The notes under the pieces were generated by a model. The model ran no database searches, was not told the DNA's origin, and saw only the letters and a list, made by a program, of their open reading frames with translations. This document shows positions 9,548 to 18,332 of a stretch of 64,000 nucleotides of DNA, piece by piece (position 1 is the stretch's first letter; each line of letters starts with the position of its first letter). A program made the translations under genes and the position numbers. The DNA is from Phycisphaeraceae bacterium (GTDB lineage Bacteria > Planctomycetota > Phycisphaerae > Phycisphaerales > SM1A02): contig SHAP01000001.1 of NCBI GenBank assembly GCA_004213555.1, positions 310,001 to 374,000 on the forward strand, read 5' to 3'.

Positions 9548-10540
9548 CTAACGTCGAAGAGTATTGAGCAATTGATCCACGCCAACCGGATCGCCCAAGA
9601 TCACGGGCACCCTTTGGTGAACATGGGTGGGCCTGATGTTCAAGATGGGGCCGGTTCCAGATTCACCTCGGCCTCCAGCTTGCTCGATGAGAAAGGCCAT
9701 GGGATTGGCTTCATACATCAGACGCAGTTTGCCTTCGGGGTGTCGGGCTGTTCGTGGGTAAGCGAAGACGCCACCTTCAAGCAAAGTGCGGTGCACATCC
9801 GCGACCATGGAGCCGATGTAACGGCTGCGCCAACCCGTGCGGCGACACCCGCTCAGCCAATCCCCCCAACCTGATCCAAAGCTGTCGGCATTGGCTTCGT
9901 TGAGGCTGTAGGTCTTGCCACCCGAAGGAATCTTCAGGTCAGACCGAACCAAAACAAAAGCACCCACGGCAGGATCAAGCGAGAACATGTGGACCCCACG
10001 TCCGGTGGAGAGCACCAAAACCGTGGAAGGGCCATACAAGATGTAACCCGCGGCAACCTGCTTTCGACCAATTTGCAGGTGCGGTGCCTCCGCATCAAGC
10101 GCTTGCTCGTGGCGAAGGATGGAGAAGATGGTGCCGACACCCACCCCCAAACCAAGGTTGGCCGAACCATCGAGGGGATCAAACAGCACCGAATACTTCC
10201 CCCCCTCCTCGGCACTCCGAAGTTGAACCGGTTCGGCCTCTTCTTCCGAGCCCAACAAACCCAAGTCTGTCCGGTCGCCCAAACAACGAATGATGATTTC
10301 GTTGGCCACAAGATCCATCGGCTTTTGTTGTTCACCGTGGACGTTGTCGCCCCCGATGTCCAAGACCGGATCCAAATGAACCCGGCGAATTTTGGCAGCG
10401 ATCACCTTCCCAGCCAAGGCGATGGCCGAGAGAAGCCAACTGAACTCTCCCGAGGCGTTGGGGTGCCGCCGGGCTTCTTGAAGAATGAAGCTTTGAATGG
10501 TCGTGAGGTTGTCAGCGGTGTATTTGGGGGGGTGTTCCAC
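9548..10540 (-). CDS. fbp: Fructose-1,6-bisphosphatase class I
   Basis: The enzyme hydrolyses fructose-1,6-bisphosphate to fructose-6-phosphate in gluconeogenesis. The 330-residue protein shows the metal-binding FDPLDGSANL motif, the GSEEEAEP acidic loop, YIGSMVADVHR, and the KLRLMYEANPMAFLIEQAGG substrate-binding block. All are hallmarks of the type I enzyme. GTG at 10540 is preferred: it gives the family's usual length, has AGGAT upstream, and avoids overlap with the divergent thiolase that starts at 10582. Only 41 bases separate the two divergent genes, so their promoters must be compact or overlapping. Confidence 0.94.
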   Translation of the reverse strand: MEHPPKYTADNLTTIQSFILQEARRHPNASGEFSWLLSAIALAGKVIAAKIRRVHLDPVLDIGGDNVHGEQQKPMDLVANEIIIRCLGDRTDLGLLGSEEEAEPVQLRSAEEGGKYSVLFDPLDGSANLGLGVGVGTIFSILRHEQALDAEAPHLQIGRKQVAAGYILYGPSTVLVLSTGRGVHMFSLDPAVGAFVLVRSDLKIPSGGKTYSLNEANADSFGSGWGDWLSGCRRTGWRSRYIGSMVADVHRTLLEGGVFAYPRTARHPEGKLRLMYEANPMAFLIEQAGGRGESGTGPILNIRPTHVHQRVPVILGDPVGVDQLLNTLRR

Positions 10541-10581
10541 GCCGCAGATCCTACGGATCCCGCCGGATATAGAATGGAACC

Positions 10582-11772
10582 ATGTCCGAAACCGTAATTC
10601 TCTCCGCTGTCCGCTCCCCAATTGGCCGCTTTCTGGGTGGATTCTCCAACACCACAGCCACCGATCTTGGCGCTAAAGTTGCCCAATCAGCCTTGGAGGG
10701 CATCGATCCTTCGGTTGTTGACGAAGCCTTGATGGGCTGCGTTCTGCAGGCTGGCTTGGGACAGAACCCCGCCCGGCAGATCGCCTTGGGTGCAGGCTGT
10801 CCAGACCACGTCACCGCCATGACCATCAACAAAGTGTGCGGCTCCGGATTGGAAGCGGCCATGCAAGCCGATCGTGCGATTCGGTGCCAGGATGCTCGAG
10901 TGGTCCTGTGCGGCGGCGCGGAGAACATGACGCGGGCCCCGCACACGGGACTGATCCGTCCCGGCGCGAAGTTTGGTCCTGCGACCTTTGCGGACCACAT
11001 GCAAGCCGATGGACTGACGTGCGCTTTCAAAGGCTGGGCCATGGGCAACGCGGCCGAATGGATCAGCAACGAACACAACATTTCTCGCGAAGACCAAGAC
11101 GCCTTCGCCGCCCGCTCGCACCAAAAAGCCGCCGCGGCGGCGGCAGCCGGTCATTTCGACGCTGAAACCAGAGTGTTCACCGGGGCCGAAGTAGGAAATC
11201 GAAAAGTACCGGGACCCGAAGGTGGCGTTGGGGCAGACGAAGGCGTGCGTGCCGATTCGTCGGCCGAAGGCCTTGCCAAACTCCGTCCGGCCTTTGATCC
11301 GGAGGGCTCGGTCACGGCCGGCAACGCCAGCCAGATCAGCGATGGTGCGGCCGCGCTGGTGGTGGCGTCCAGTGACGCGGCGGAGGAACTCGGCGTCAAG
11401 CCATTGGCCAAAATCGTGGGCCACGGCACCGCTGGGGTCTCACCCGAAGCGATCTTCACCGCGCCCGCTGCAGGGGTGGCCGCCTTGCTCGACCGGCACA
11501 ACCTCACGGCAGATGACATCGATTTGTTTGAAATCAACGAAGCCTTCGCGGCCCAAGTGCTGATGAATCAACGGGCTCTGGGCATCTCGGACGAGAAGCT
11601 CAACATTTCGGGAGGCGGCATCGCCTTGGGACACCCCATTGGCGCTTCTGGAGCCCGAGTTCTGGTCACCCTGATTCACGGATTGATCCGAACCGGTGGC
11701 ACCCGTGGTGTGGCCAGCCTTTGCTTGGGTGGAGGCAATGCGGTCTCGATGCTCGTCGAACGCGCAGATTGA
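10582..11772 (+). CDS. Acetyl-CoA acetyltransferase (thiolase)
   Basis: The enzyme joins two acetyl-CoA to acetoacetyl-CoA, or runs in reverse in beta-oxidation. The 396-residue protein has the three catalytic residues in their motifs: Cys86 in NKVCGSGLEA, His351 in IALGHPIGASGAR, and Cys381 in ASLCLGGGNA. The INEAFAAQ block is also there. The size and motif set suit a biosynthetic-type thiolase (AtoB/PhaA), but no phaB, phaC or HMG-CoA synthase gene is next to it, so the pathway is unknown. It is transcribed divergently from fbp. Confidence 0.93.
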   Translation: MSETVILSAVRSPIGRFLGGFSNTTATDLGAKVAQSALEGIDPSVVDEALMGCVLQAGLGQNPARQIALGAGCPDHVTAMTINKVCGSGLEAAMQADRAIRCQDARVVLCGGAENMTRAPHTGLIRPGAKFGPATFADHMQADGLTCAFKGWAMGNAAEWISNEHNISREDQDAFAARSHQKAAAAAAAGHFDAETRVFTGAEVGNRKVPGPEGGVGADEGVRADSSAEGLAKLRPAFDPEGSVTAGNASQISDGAAALVVASSDAAEELGVKPLAKIVGHGTAGVSPEAIFTAPAAGVAALLDRHNLTADDIDLFEINEAFAAQVLMNQRALGISDEKLNISGGGIALGHPIGASGARVLVTLIHGLIRTGGTRGVASLCLGGGNAVSMLVERAD

Positions 11773-11803
11773 GTAAGTTGGCGTCTCACTCGGGAGGTTC
11801 GAG

Positions 11804-13180
11804 ATGAAGATTCTTGTATGCGGAGCCGGGGATGTCGGCTGGCATGCCGTAGAACGACTCCTACGACTCGGCGAGCACGAGCTGGCCGTTCTGGACACCG
11901 ATCGAAACCGATTGGAAAATCTGGCCAACCAGTTTGATGTGTCCTATTTCGTTGGATCGTGCACGCTTCCAAGTTCTTACGAAGAGCTACGAATCAAAGA
12001 CTTCGATCTTTTGGTCGCCGCCACCGCGCGGGATGAAGCCAATCTGATCGCTTCAGACTTGGCAAGCACCATGCACCGCAAACAAGGCGGACCCGATCGA
12101 CCACCCCTGCGAACCATCGTCCGCATCCACGACGAACGGTTCATGCGTGAAGCGTCCGACATTCGATCCATCTTTCAAGCCACCCACTTGCTCTGCCCCG
12201 AAGAAGTCACCGTCCGATCCATCGTCGGTCAGCTCCGCAATCCAGGAGCGGTGCGGTTGGAGCAAGGAACCGGTGGCGTGGTCTCGGTGCAGTCGATCGA
12301 ACTCACAAACACCGCCACCGTGGGGCAAAAGTTGAGAGACCTCGAACTTCCTGGCAACGCCCGAGTGGTCGCGCTTCGTCGAGCTGGAGAATCAATTTTC
12401 CCCGGCCCGGGGACCGAATTGAAGCCAGGTGACAAAATCCTTTTGGCCGGTTCCACCGACACGTTTGAGTCGGCCCGCCGCGCCATCGAAGGCGAACGGG
12501 CCCGCACCAAACGCTTGGTCATCGGTGGTTCCAGCCACATGGCCCGCCGGTTGTGCGAAGCTCTTGAAAAAACACCATGGCACATCACCGTGTTTGATCC
12601 CGATCCCAAAGCCGCCCACGCCATGGCTGACGCCTTCGATCACATCGATGTTGAACAAGCCGACCCCACCGATCGGGCCGTCTTCGACGAAGCCGAAATC
12701 GACAAAGCCGATGCTTTCGTCTCGTTGACCGAAAGTGATGAGCACAACCTCTTGGCCAGCTCGACCGCGCACTCCCGCGGAGTACCCAACACCGTGGCGG
12801 TGGTGAAATCGGCAAACTTTGAACACCTTGGCAAAGCGCTGGGCATCACCAAAGTGCTGGTGCCCCGAACTGTGGCCGCGCGAGAAATTCAAGAACTGCT
12901 CAATCAAGAAAATGTGAGCCGCATTCCTGGGAAATTCATGGAAGGCATTTCGGGATGGCGTATTCGCCTGCCGCAAGGCTCACCTTTGTCCGGCGTTGAA
13001 CTGACGTCCGCAGGTCTTTCCGGTCGGTTTATTGTGTTGGCACGTTGCCGGGACAATGTTTGGGATTTTGCCCGATCCAACGACCCGTTGGGGGCCGGCG
13101 ACCAACTGCTGGTGGTGGGGCGTTCCGAGTTGGAAGATGAAATCCCTTCCACCTTTCTTGAGAGTGGATCCTCAGCTTGA
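11804..13180 (+). CDS. trkA: Trk system potassium uptake protein TrkA
   Basis: TrkA is the cytoplasmic NAD-binding regulatory subunit of the Trk potassium importer. The 458-residue protein has two tandem RCK halves: a Rossmann motif GAGDVGWHAVERLL at residues 7-20 with its TrkA-C domain near 150-220, then a second, diverged Rossmann start near 238 (VIGGSSHMARRL) and a second TrkA-C domain to the end. GGGAGG lies 7 bases before the ATG. Its stop overlaps the TTG start of trkH, so the pair forms one operon. The second nucleotide site lacks the full GxGxxG. Confidence 0.93.
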   Translation: MKILVCGAGDVGWHAVERLLRLGEHELAVLDTDRNRLENLANQFDVSYFVGSCTLPSSYEELRIKDFDLLVAATARDEANLIASDLASTMHRKQGGPDRPPLRTIVRIHDERFMREASDIRSIFQATHLLCPEEVTVRSIVGQLRNPGAVRLEQGTGGVVSVQSIELTNTATVGQKLRDLELPGNARVVALRRAGESIFPGPGTELKPGDKILLAGSTDTFESARRAIEGERARTKRLVIGGSSHMARRLCEALEKTPWHITVFDPDPKAAHAMADAFDHIDVEQADPTDRAVFDEAEIDKADAFVSLTESDEHNLLASSTAHSRGVPNTVAVVKSANFEHLGKALGITKVLVPRTVAAREIQELLNQENVSRIPGKFMEGISGWRIRLPQGSPLSGVELTSAGLSGRFIVLARCRDNVWDFARSNDPLGAGDQLLVVGRSELEDEIPSTFLESGSSA

Positions 13181-14778
13181 GACCCGAGCAAATACTTCGG
13201 CCCTTGACGCACATGGTCGCTTTGGTGGCCTTGGCCATGATCGCCGCGGCGTTGTGGGGTTTTTTCGATGTCTGGCTCTTGAGCAAATCCGCCGAATCGA
13301 ATGCCCTTCTCTCGGGACCCGATTCCAGCCAAGATGCCTCGGTGGCCCTGTTGCTCTCTGGAGTGGTGACGGCTGGGGTTGCGGGGCTGGTGCGGCTGAA
13401 AGTCGGTGGAAGTCCACGCGATGAGCAAGGCGAGCGGGAATTGGATCTTCGCAACCGGGAAGTCTTGGCCTTGGTGGGTTTGGCTTGGTTCGTGGCCTGC
13501 TTTTTTGCCGCTTCACCATTTGTGATTTGGCCACGCTTGGCTGGGATCGATGAACATGTCTTGCTTCATCCGGTGAATTGCCTCTTCGAATCCATGAGCG
13601 GCCTCACCACCACCGGCGCGACCATCATTCCTGATCTGGACAGCATGCCTCGCCCGCTGCTGTTGTGGCGTTCGATGACCCACTGGATCGGTGGGATCGG
13701 AATCGTGGTGGTGTTTTTGGTCATCCTTCCAAGTGTTGGGGCCGCACGTCAGCGGTTGTTTCAAGTGGAAACACCAGGCCCTGACATTTCCGAACGCGGA
13801 CTCCGACCGACGGCGGGTGAAGCCGCCAAAAAATTGACCATCCTTTATCTCCTGATCACCGCCGGAGCGCTTGGAGGCTACTTGCTCGGCGGCATGGGAA
13901 CATTTGATGCCGTGAACCATGCCTTCAGCGTGGTGGCCACCGGAGGATTCAGCACCAAGGATGAATCCATCGCTGCCTTCGGAACCCCATTTATCGAATG
14001 GTGGACCATCTTGATCATGATCATGGTGGGGCTGAACTTCACCCTTCTTGGCCAACTCCTGCGGGGCCGGCTGGGCGTGCTACGGGATTTGGAAACCAAG
14101 ACATTTCTTGGACTCAAGATCACCTGCAGCGTGCTCACTGCTTTGGTTTTGGCCCTTTCGCTTACGGTCTGGCAAGACACCGCCGGAAACGAACACACCG
14201 GTTTCTTTGCCGCCCTGCGACACGGAACGTTTGTGACGGTGGCCATGCAAACTGGAACCGGATTCTGTCTTTCGGACTACTCCGCTTGGCCCTATTTGAC
14301 GGTGGCCTTGATCTTTGGGCTGGCCGCCATTGGCGGCTGCGGTGGCTCCACCGCCGGCGGCATCAAAGTCAACCGCATCGTTTTCGCCGTGCAATTGCTG
14401 GTGTCCGAGGTGCACCGCGTGATTCGACCCAATCGGGTGGACACCATTCGCTTGGGCCTCCGTCGCCCCTCACCCAACCAACGCCAAGCGGTGCTGGCGT
14501 TTTTGTTGATGTACATCCTGTTGCTGGGTTTGGGAACGATCGTGCTGCAAACCGCCGAGTATGGGTCGGACCACAGCGATTTTCAGACCTGCTCGACCGC
14601 CGTGCTGTGCACGTTGACGAATATTGGACCAGGTTTGGGCGAAGTCGGCCCCACCGGGAACTATTCGGGCTTCGGATCAATCTCGAAATCGGGCATGGTC
14701 GTTTTGATGGCCATGGGCCGTCTGGAAATCATGGGCCTGATTGCCCTGCTCACTCCCGGATTCTGGCGGCGAAGCTGA
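13177..14778 (+). CDS. trkH: Trk/Ktr potassium transporter membrane subunit
   Basis: This is the ion-conducting membrane subunit that works with the adjacent TrkA. The 533-residue protein has about ten hydrophobic segments and the repeated pore loops of the SKT superfamily: GLTTTGAT near residue 145, the FSVVATGGFST loop, MQTGTGFCLSD, and the CTLTNIGPG loop, with GGCGGSTAGGIK near 390. The start is a TTG whose last bases overlap the trkA stop (TTGA); the next in-frame ATG at 13213 would remove twelve residues. Overlap and partnership make the assignment secure. Confidence 0.93.
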   Translation: MRPEQILRPLTHMVALVALAMIAAALWGFFDVWLLSKSAESNALLSGPDSSQDASVALLLSGVVTAGVAGLVRLKVGGSPRDEQGERELDLRNREVLALVGLAWFVACFFAASPFVIWPRLAGIDEHVLLHPVNCLFESMSGLTTTGATIIPDLDSMPRPLLLWRSMTHWIGGIGIVVVFLVILPSVGAARQRLFQVETPGPDISERGLRPTAGEAAKKLTILYLLITAGALGGYLLGGMGTFDAVNHAFSVVATGGFSTKDESIAAFGTPFIEWWTILIMIMVGLNFTLLGQLLRGRLGVLRDLETKTFLGLKITCSVLTALVLALSLTVWQDTAGNEHTGFFAALRHGTFVTVAMQTGTGFCLSDYSAWPYLTVALIFGLAAIGGCGGSTAGGIKVNRIVFAVQLLVSEVHRVIRPNRVDTIRLGLRRPSPNQRQAVLAFLLMYILLLGLGTIVLQTAEYGSDHSDFQTCSTAVLCTLTNIGPGLGEVGPTGNYSGFGSISKSGMVVLMAMGRLEIMGLIALLTPGFWRRS

Positions 14779-14814
14779 GGCGGATCCCGTCGGCGAACCT
14801 AGAATGGGTGGACT

Positions 14815-16614
14815 GTGCCTGTTCGCAACTTTTCCATCGTCGCCCACATTGATCACGGCAAGAGCACCTTGGCCGATCGATTGCTGCAGGCCACCCGCGC
14901 GGTCTCTGATCGTGAGGCCAAAGCCCAGATGCTTGACTCAATGGATTTGGAACGTGAACGCGGCATCACGATCAAAGCCGCGGCCGTCAGCGTCCAGCAC
15001 ATGAAGAACGACGTGCCATACACGTTGAACTTCATCGACACCCCAGGTCACGTGGACTTCACTTACGAAGTTTCCCGTGCGTTGACCGCATGCGAAGGCG
15101 CGTTGCTGGTTGTGGACTCCACCCAAGGCATTCAAGCCCAGACCGTGGCCAACGCCTATCTCGCCGTCGAACAAGACCTTGAACTCATTCCGGTCATCAA
15201 CAAAATTGACCTTCCCGCGGCCGATCCCGACCGCGTGGCCATGGAGATCGAGAATGTGTTCGGGCTGCCCGCCGAAGACTGCATCTTGGTCTCGGCCAAG
15301 AGTGGTGTCGGCATTCCCGAACTCTTGGATGCCATCTGCGACCGACTCCCCGACCCCAGGGTGGAGAAAGTGCAGAACACCCGCGGCCTCATCTTTGATG
15401 CGGTGTACGACGACTACCGCGGCGTGGTGGTGTACACCCGGCTCTTTGACGGATCCCTCAAAGTTGGCGACAAGATCCGCATGATGGGCACCGGCCGCAG
15501 CTTCACGGTGACCGAACTGGGGCGCAACACCCCCTTCCCCGTCAAAGTAAAAGAGATGCACCACTCCGACGTGGGATACGTGGTGGCCCAAATCAAAACC
15601 TTGGGCGACGTCCGCATCGGCGACACCATCACTTTGGAATCGAACCCGGCCCCCGAAGCCTTGCCCGGGTACGAAGAACCCAAACAAATGGTGTTCTGCG
15701 ACTTCTACCCGGCCACCACCGACGGCGGCCGCAACGACTTTGAATCGCTCCGGGAAGCCATCGAGAAGCTCAGTCTGAACGACTCATCTTTCACCTTTGA
15801 GATGCAGCACTCCGAGGCCCTTGGGTTTGGCTTCCGCTGCGGCTTCTTGGGCATGTTGCACATGGACATCGTGCAAGAGCGTTTGGAACGCGAAGGCAAA
15901 ATCGAGATCGTCCAAACCGCTCCCACCGTGACGTACAAAGTCGACCTCAAAGATGGCAGCCAATTGGAGATCCACAATCCCGCCGACCTCCCCGACGCCA
16001 ACGCGGTGGAGGCCATCCGGGAGCCCATCGTCAAACTCGAAATCATCTGCCCCAACGAATCAATCGGCGACCTGATCAAACTCTGCGACAGCCGCCGTGG
16101 CATCTTCCGGGACCAGAAAATTCTTTCGGAAGAGCGGTCCATCCTGCATTACGAAATGCCACTGGCCGAAATCATTTTCGACTTCTACGACAAGTTGAAA
16201 AGCGTGACCCATGGCTACGGCACCATGGATTACGAGTTGGTGGAATACCGAATCGACAAACTCTCCAAGGTGCAAATCTTGGTGAACGGCGAAGAGGTCG
16301 AAGCCCTCAGCTTGATCTGCCACCGCGACGGCGCGGAATACCGCACCCGGGCCATCTTGAGCAAGCTCAAGAAAGAGATCGATCGGCACCAGTTCGAAAT
16401 TCCGCTGCAAGCGGCCATTGGTGGAAAGATCATTGCCCGCGAAACCATCAAATCCATGCGGAAGAACGTGACCGCCAAGTGCTACGGCGGCGACATCACG
16501 CGGAAACGCAAGCTGCTGGAAAAGCAAAAAGAAGGCAAGAAGCGCATGAAGAATGTGGGGTCGGTCAACATTCCCCAAAAAGCGTTCCTGTCCGTGCTTG
16601 AACAAGGCGACTGA
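14815..16614 (+). CDS. lepA: Elongation factor 4 (LepA)
   Basis: LepA is a ribosome-binding GTPase that helps with initiation and back-translocation under stress. The 599-residue protein has G1 AHIDHGKST (10-18), G3 DTPGHVDF, G4 NKID, the LepA-specific C-terminal domain with SVTHGYGTMDYEL, and the basic KCYGGDITRKRKLLEKQKEGKKR tail region. The start is GTG at 14815. It is followed two bases later by the globin gene, which also begins with GTG. Length and motifs are fully canonical. Confidence 0.97.
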   Translation: MPVRNFSIVAHIDHGKSTLADRLLQATRAVSDREAKAQMLDSMDLERERGITIKAAAVSVQHMKNDVPYTLNFIDTPGHVDFTYEVSRALTACEGALLVVDSTQGIQAQTVANAYLAVEQDLELIPVINKIDLPAADPDRVAMEIENVFGLPAEDCILVSAKSGVGIPELLDAICDRLPDPRVEKVQNTRGLIFDAVYDDYRGVVVYTRLFDGSLKVGDKIRMMGTGRSFTVTELGRNTPFPVKVKEMHHSDVGYVVAQIKTLGDVRIGDTITLESNPAPEALPGYEEPKQMVFCDFYPATTDGGRNDFESLREAIEKLSLNDSSFTFEMQHSEALGFGFRCGFLGMLHMDIVQERLEREGKIEIVQTAPTVTYKVDLKDGSQLEIHNPADLPDANAVEAIREPIVKLEIICPNESIGDLIKLCDSRRGIFRDQKILSEERSILHYEMPLAEIIFDFYDKLKSVTHGYGTMDYELVEYRIDKLSKVQILVNGEEVEALSLICHRDGAEYRTRAILSKLKKEIDRHQFEIPLQAAIGGKIIARETIKSMRKNVTAKCYGGDITRKRKLLEKQKEGKKRMKNVGSVNIPQKAFLSVLEQGD

Positions 16615-16616
16615 GC

Positions 16617-17021
16617 GTGCAACCCGCTCCCGAAAACCCACTGGATCAAACACCCTTTGAAGCACTGGGCGGAGAAGATCGCGTCAGGGCTCTTACCGAT
16701 GCGTTCTACGACCGCATGGACCAAGACCCCGCAGCCGGCCCCATTCGCAAGATGCATCCCGAAGACCTGACCGAGAGTCGGCAGAAGCTCTTCGAATTTT
16801 TATGCGGATGGCTCGGGGGACCGCAGTTGTACGTTCAGAAGCATGGACACCCCCGCCTCCGCATGCGGCACATGCCTTTCGCGATCGGCGAATCCGAGCG
16901 TGACCAATGGCTTGGGTGCATGGCGTTCGCCATGGATCAACTGGAAGTTCAGGGGGAACTTCGGTCGTTCTTGGACGCACGCTTCGCCCATGTTGCGGAC
17001 TTCATGCGCAACCAAGGGTAA
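16617..17021 (+). CDS. Group II truncated haemoglobin
   Basis: This is a small haem protein of 134 residues that probably binds oxygen or detoxifies NO or peroxide. The truncated globin pattern is clear: FYDRMDQDP near the B helix, a cysteine/tryptophan segment LCGWLGGPQLY, and the proximal histidine in HGHPRLRMRHMPFAIG followed by WLGCMAFAMDQ. Those features match the GlbO/YjbI group. The GTG at 16617 lies two bases after the lepA stop, so it is probably co-transcribed. It converges with the flavodoxin gene, whose stop is 21 bases away. Confidence 0.9.
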   Translation: MQPAPENPLDQTPFEALGGEDRVRALTDAFYDRMDQDPAAGPIRKMHPEDLTESRQKLFEFLCGWLGGPQLYVQKHGHPRLRMRHMPFAIGESERDQWLGCMAFAMDQLEVQGELRSFLDARFAHVADFMRNQG

Positions 17022-17042
17022 ACACTGCGGTCAGTTGTCACT

Positions 17043-17555
17043 TCACAAGCCGAGCGCTTCTTTCACTTTGGCCACCCAAGCTTCGATACGTTCATCCGTC
17101 AACTCGTCTTGGTTGTCGTCATCGATTGCCAAGCCACAGAACTCTTCACCAAATTGCGCTTCTGAAGCAGAGTGACCATGGCCTTCCACCGGCATGAACC
17201 CAATGCCGCCTTGGGCTTCGCGTTCCATGAACTTTTTGTACAAAAGCCCCATGGCGTCTTGGTAAGTGTCTTCGTAAGAGAACTGATCACCGAGGCCGAA
17301 CATGGCCACCTTCAGACCCGCGCAGTCAAGGCTATCCATTTCGTCGTAGATGTCTTGCCAGCAGTATTCCAGCTGTCCGACATCCCAGGTTGGAATGCCA
17401 CAAATCAGAAAGTCCCAATTGGTGATGTCTTCGGGCGAGATGTCCCCCACATCAACCTTTTCAATGTCAAGCACCCCGTCGAAGGCCGCCAAAATCTTGT
17501 CGGCGATCACTTCTGTTTTTCCCGTGCATGTGCCATAGATCAGAGCACTTTTCAT
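17043..17555 (-). CDS. Flavodoxin, long-chain type
   Basis: Flavodoxin is an FMN electron carrier that substitutes for ferredoxin when iron is scarce. The 170-residue protein starts with the phosphate loop YGTCTGKTEVIAD, has the first flavin-stacking loop GIPTWDVGQLE (Trp) and the second around GLGDQFSYEDTYQDA (Tyr), and the long-chain insertion. The ATG at 17555 has AAGGA about 8 bases upstream; a TTG at 17573 would add six residues. A Fur-box-like palindrome lies 28 bases upstream, which suggests iron-dependent repression. It converges with the truncated haemoglobin gene. Confidence 0.93.
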   Translation of the reverse strand: MKSALIYGTCTGKTEVIADKILAAFDGVLDIEKVDVGDISPEDITNWDFLICGIPTWDVGQLEYCWQDIYDEMDSLDCAGLKVAMFGLGDQFSYEDTYQDAMGLLYKKFMEREAQGGIGFMPVEGHGHSASEAQFGEEFCGLAIDDDNQDELTDERIEAWVAKVKEALGL

Positions 17556-17582
17556 TCCATCGTCCTTTTTCAAGTAGGTTTC

Positions 17583-17603
17583 TATTGAGAACTGTTCTCA
17601 ATA
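17583..17603. promoter_or_regulatory. Fur-box-like palindrome upstream of flavodoxin
   Basis: TATTGAGAA-CTG-TTCTCAATA is a perfect 9-3-9 inverted repeat centred about 38 bases before the flavodoxin ATG. Its core TTGAGAA/TTCTCAA resembles the TGAGAAT-type half-sites of Fur boxes. It lies in the 61-base gap between flavodoxin and the lipB stop. Iron regulation of flavodoxin is common, so the location fits the call. Confidence 0.65.
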
Positions 17604-17616
17604 ATAGCCAGCCTGT

Positions 17617-18306
17617 TCAAGCCTGATCCCGGCCCGAAAGAAGTTGTGAAAATTGGTTTTTGAGCAGCTCTTGGACCTGATTCATTTCAACCTCGACTCC
17701 CGCATGCTTCAAGGAAGTCACCGGTCGATCAAGCAAGCCGCAGGGCACAATCAATCCAAATTGGCTGAGATCTGGATTCACATTGAGCGCGAGACCGTGC
17801 AGGGTGACCCACTTGGAGACCCGAACCCCCATCGCACAAATCTTGGCCCCTCTTGGGTCTCGATCATCTTTGACCCACACCCCGGTGGCCTCATCGTCAC
17901 GAAAGCCTTCGATTCCAAATTCATCCAGCATGTCGATGACGGCTTGCTCCATCAGACGCATCCACGCGTGCAAGCCCAGACCGAATCGATTCAGATCAAC
18001 GATCGGCCAAGCCACCAATTGCCCGGGACCATGCCATGTGACATCCCCCCCGCGGTCGGTGCGTTCCAGGTCCACCCCGATGGATGCCAAATGCTCGGGT
18101 GAAGCCAGCAGGTTGGTGTCCGCCCCCGCACGCTTGGACACGGTGATCACCGCGGGATCATGCTCCAACAAGAGCAGTCGCTGGGGCGCTGGGGACTGTT
18201 CCCTTCCGGCGACCACTTCTGCGTGGTGCTCCCGTTGCAGGGCGTCGGCCTCGCGGTACCGCACGCGTCCCAAATCGATCGTTTCCAGTGTCCAGTCGTC
18301 GGCCAT
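17617..18306 (-). CDS. lipB: Octanoyltransferase LipB
   Basis: LipB moves the octanoyl group from acyl carrier protein to lipoyl domains, such as that of the GcvH encoded at 44.9 kb. The 229-residue protein has the RGGDVTWHGPGQLVAWPI motif, the catalytic lysine in AKICAMGVRV, HGLALNVN, and the catalytic cysteine in IVPCGL followed by VTSL. No lipA gene is adjacent. It is divergent from the metallo-beta-lactamase-fold gene with only 26 bases between starts, so one of the two starts may lie further inside. Function is clear. Confidence 0.94.
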   Translation of the reverse strand: MADDWTLETIDLGRVRYREADALQREHHAEVVAGREQSPAPQRLLLLEHDPAVITVSKRAGADTNLLASPEHLASIGVDLERTDRGGDVTWHGPGQLVAWPIVDLNRFGLGLHAWMRLMEQAVIDMLDEFGIEGFRDDEATGVWVKDDRDPRGAKICAMGVRVSKWVTLHGLALNVNPDLSQFGLIVPCGLLDRPVTSLKHAGVEVEMNQVQELLKNQFSQLLSGRDQA

Positions 18307-18332
18307 GGAGTTGCAGGATACGCTCCCGGGCT

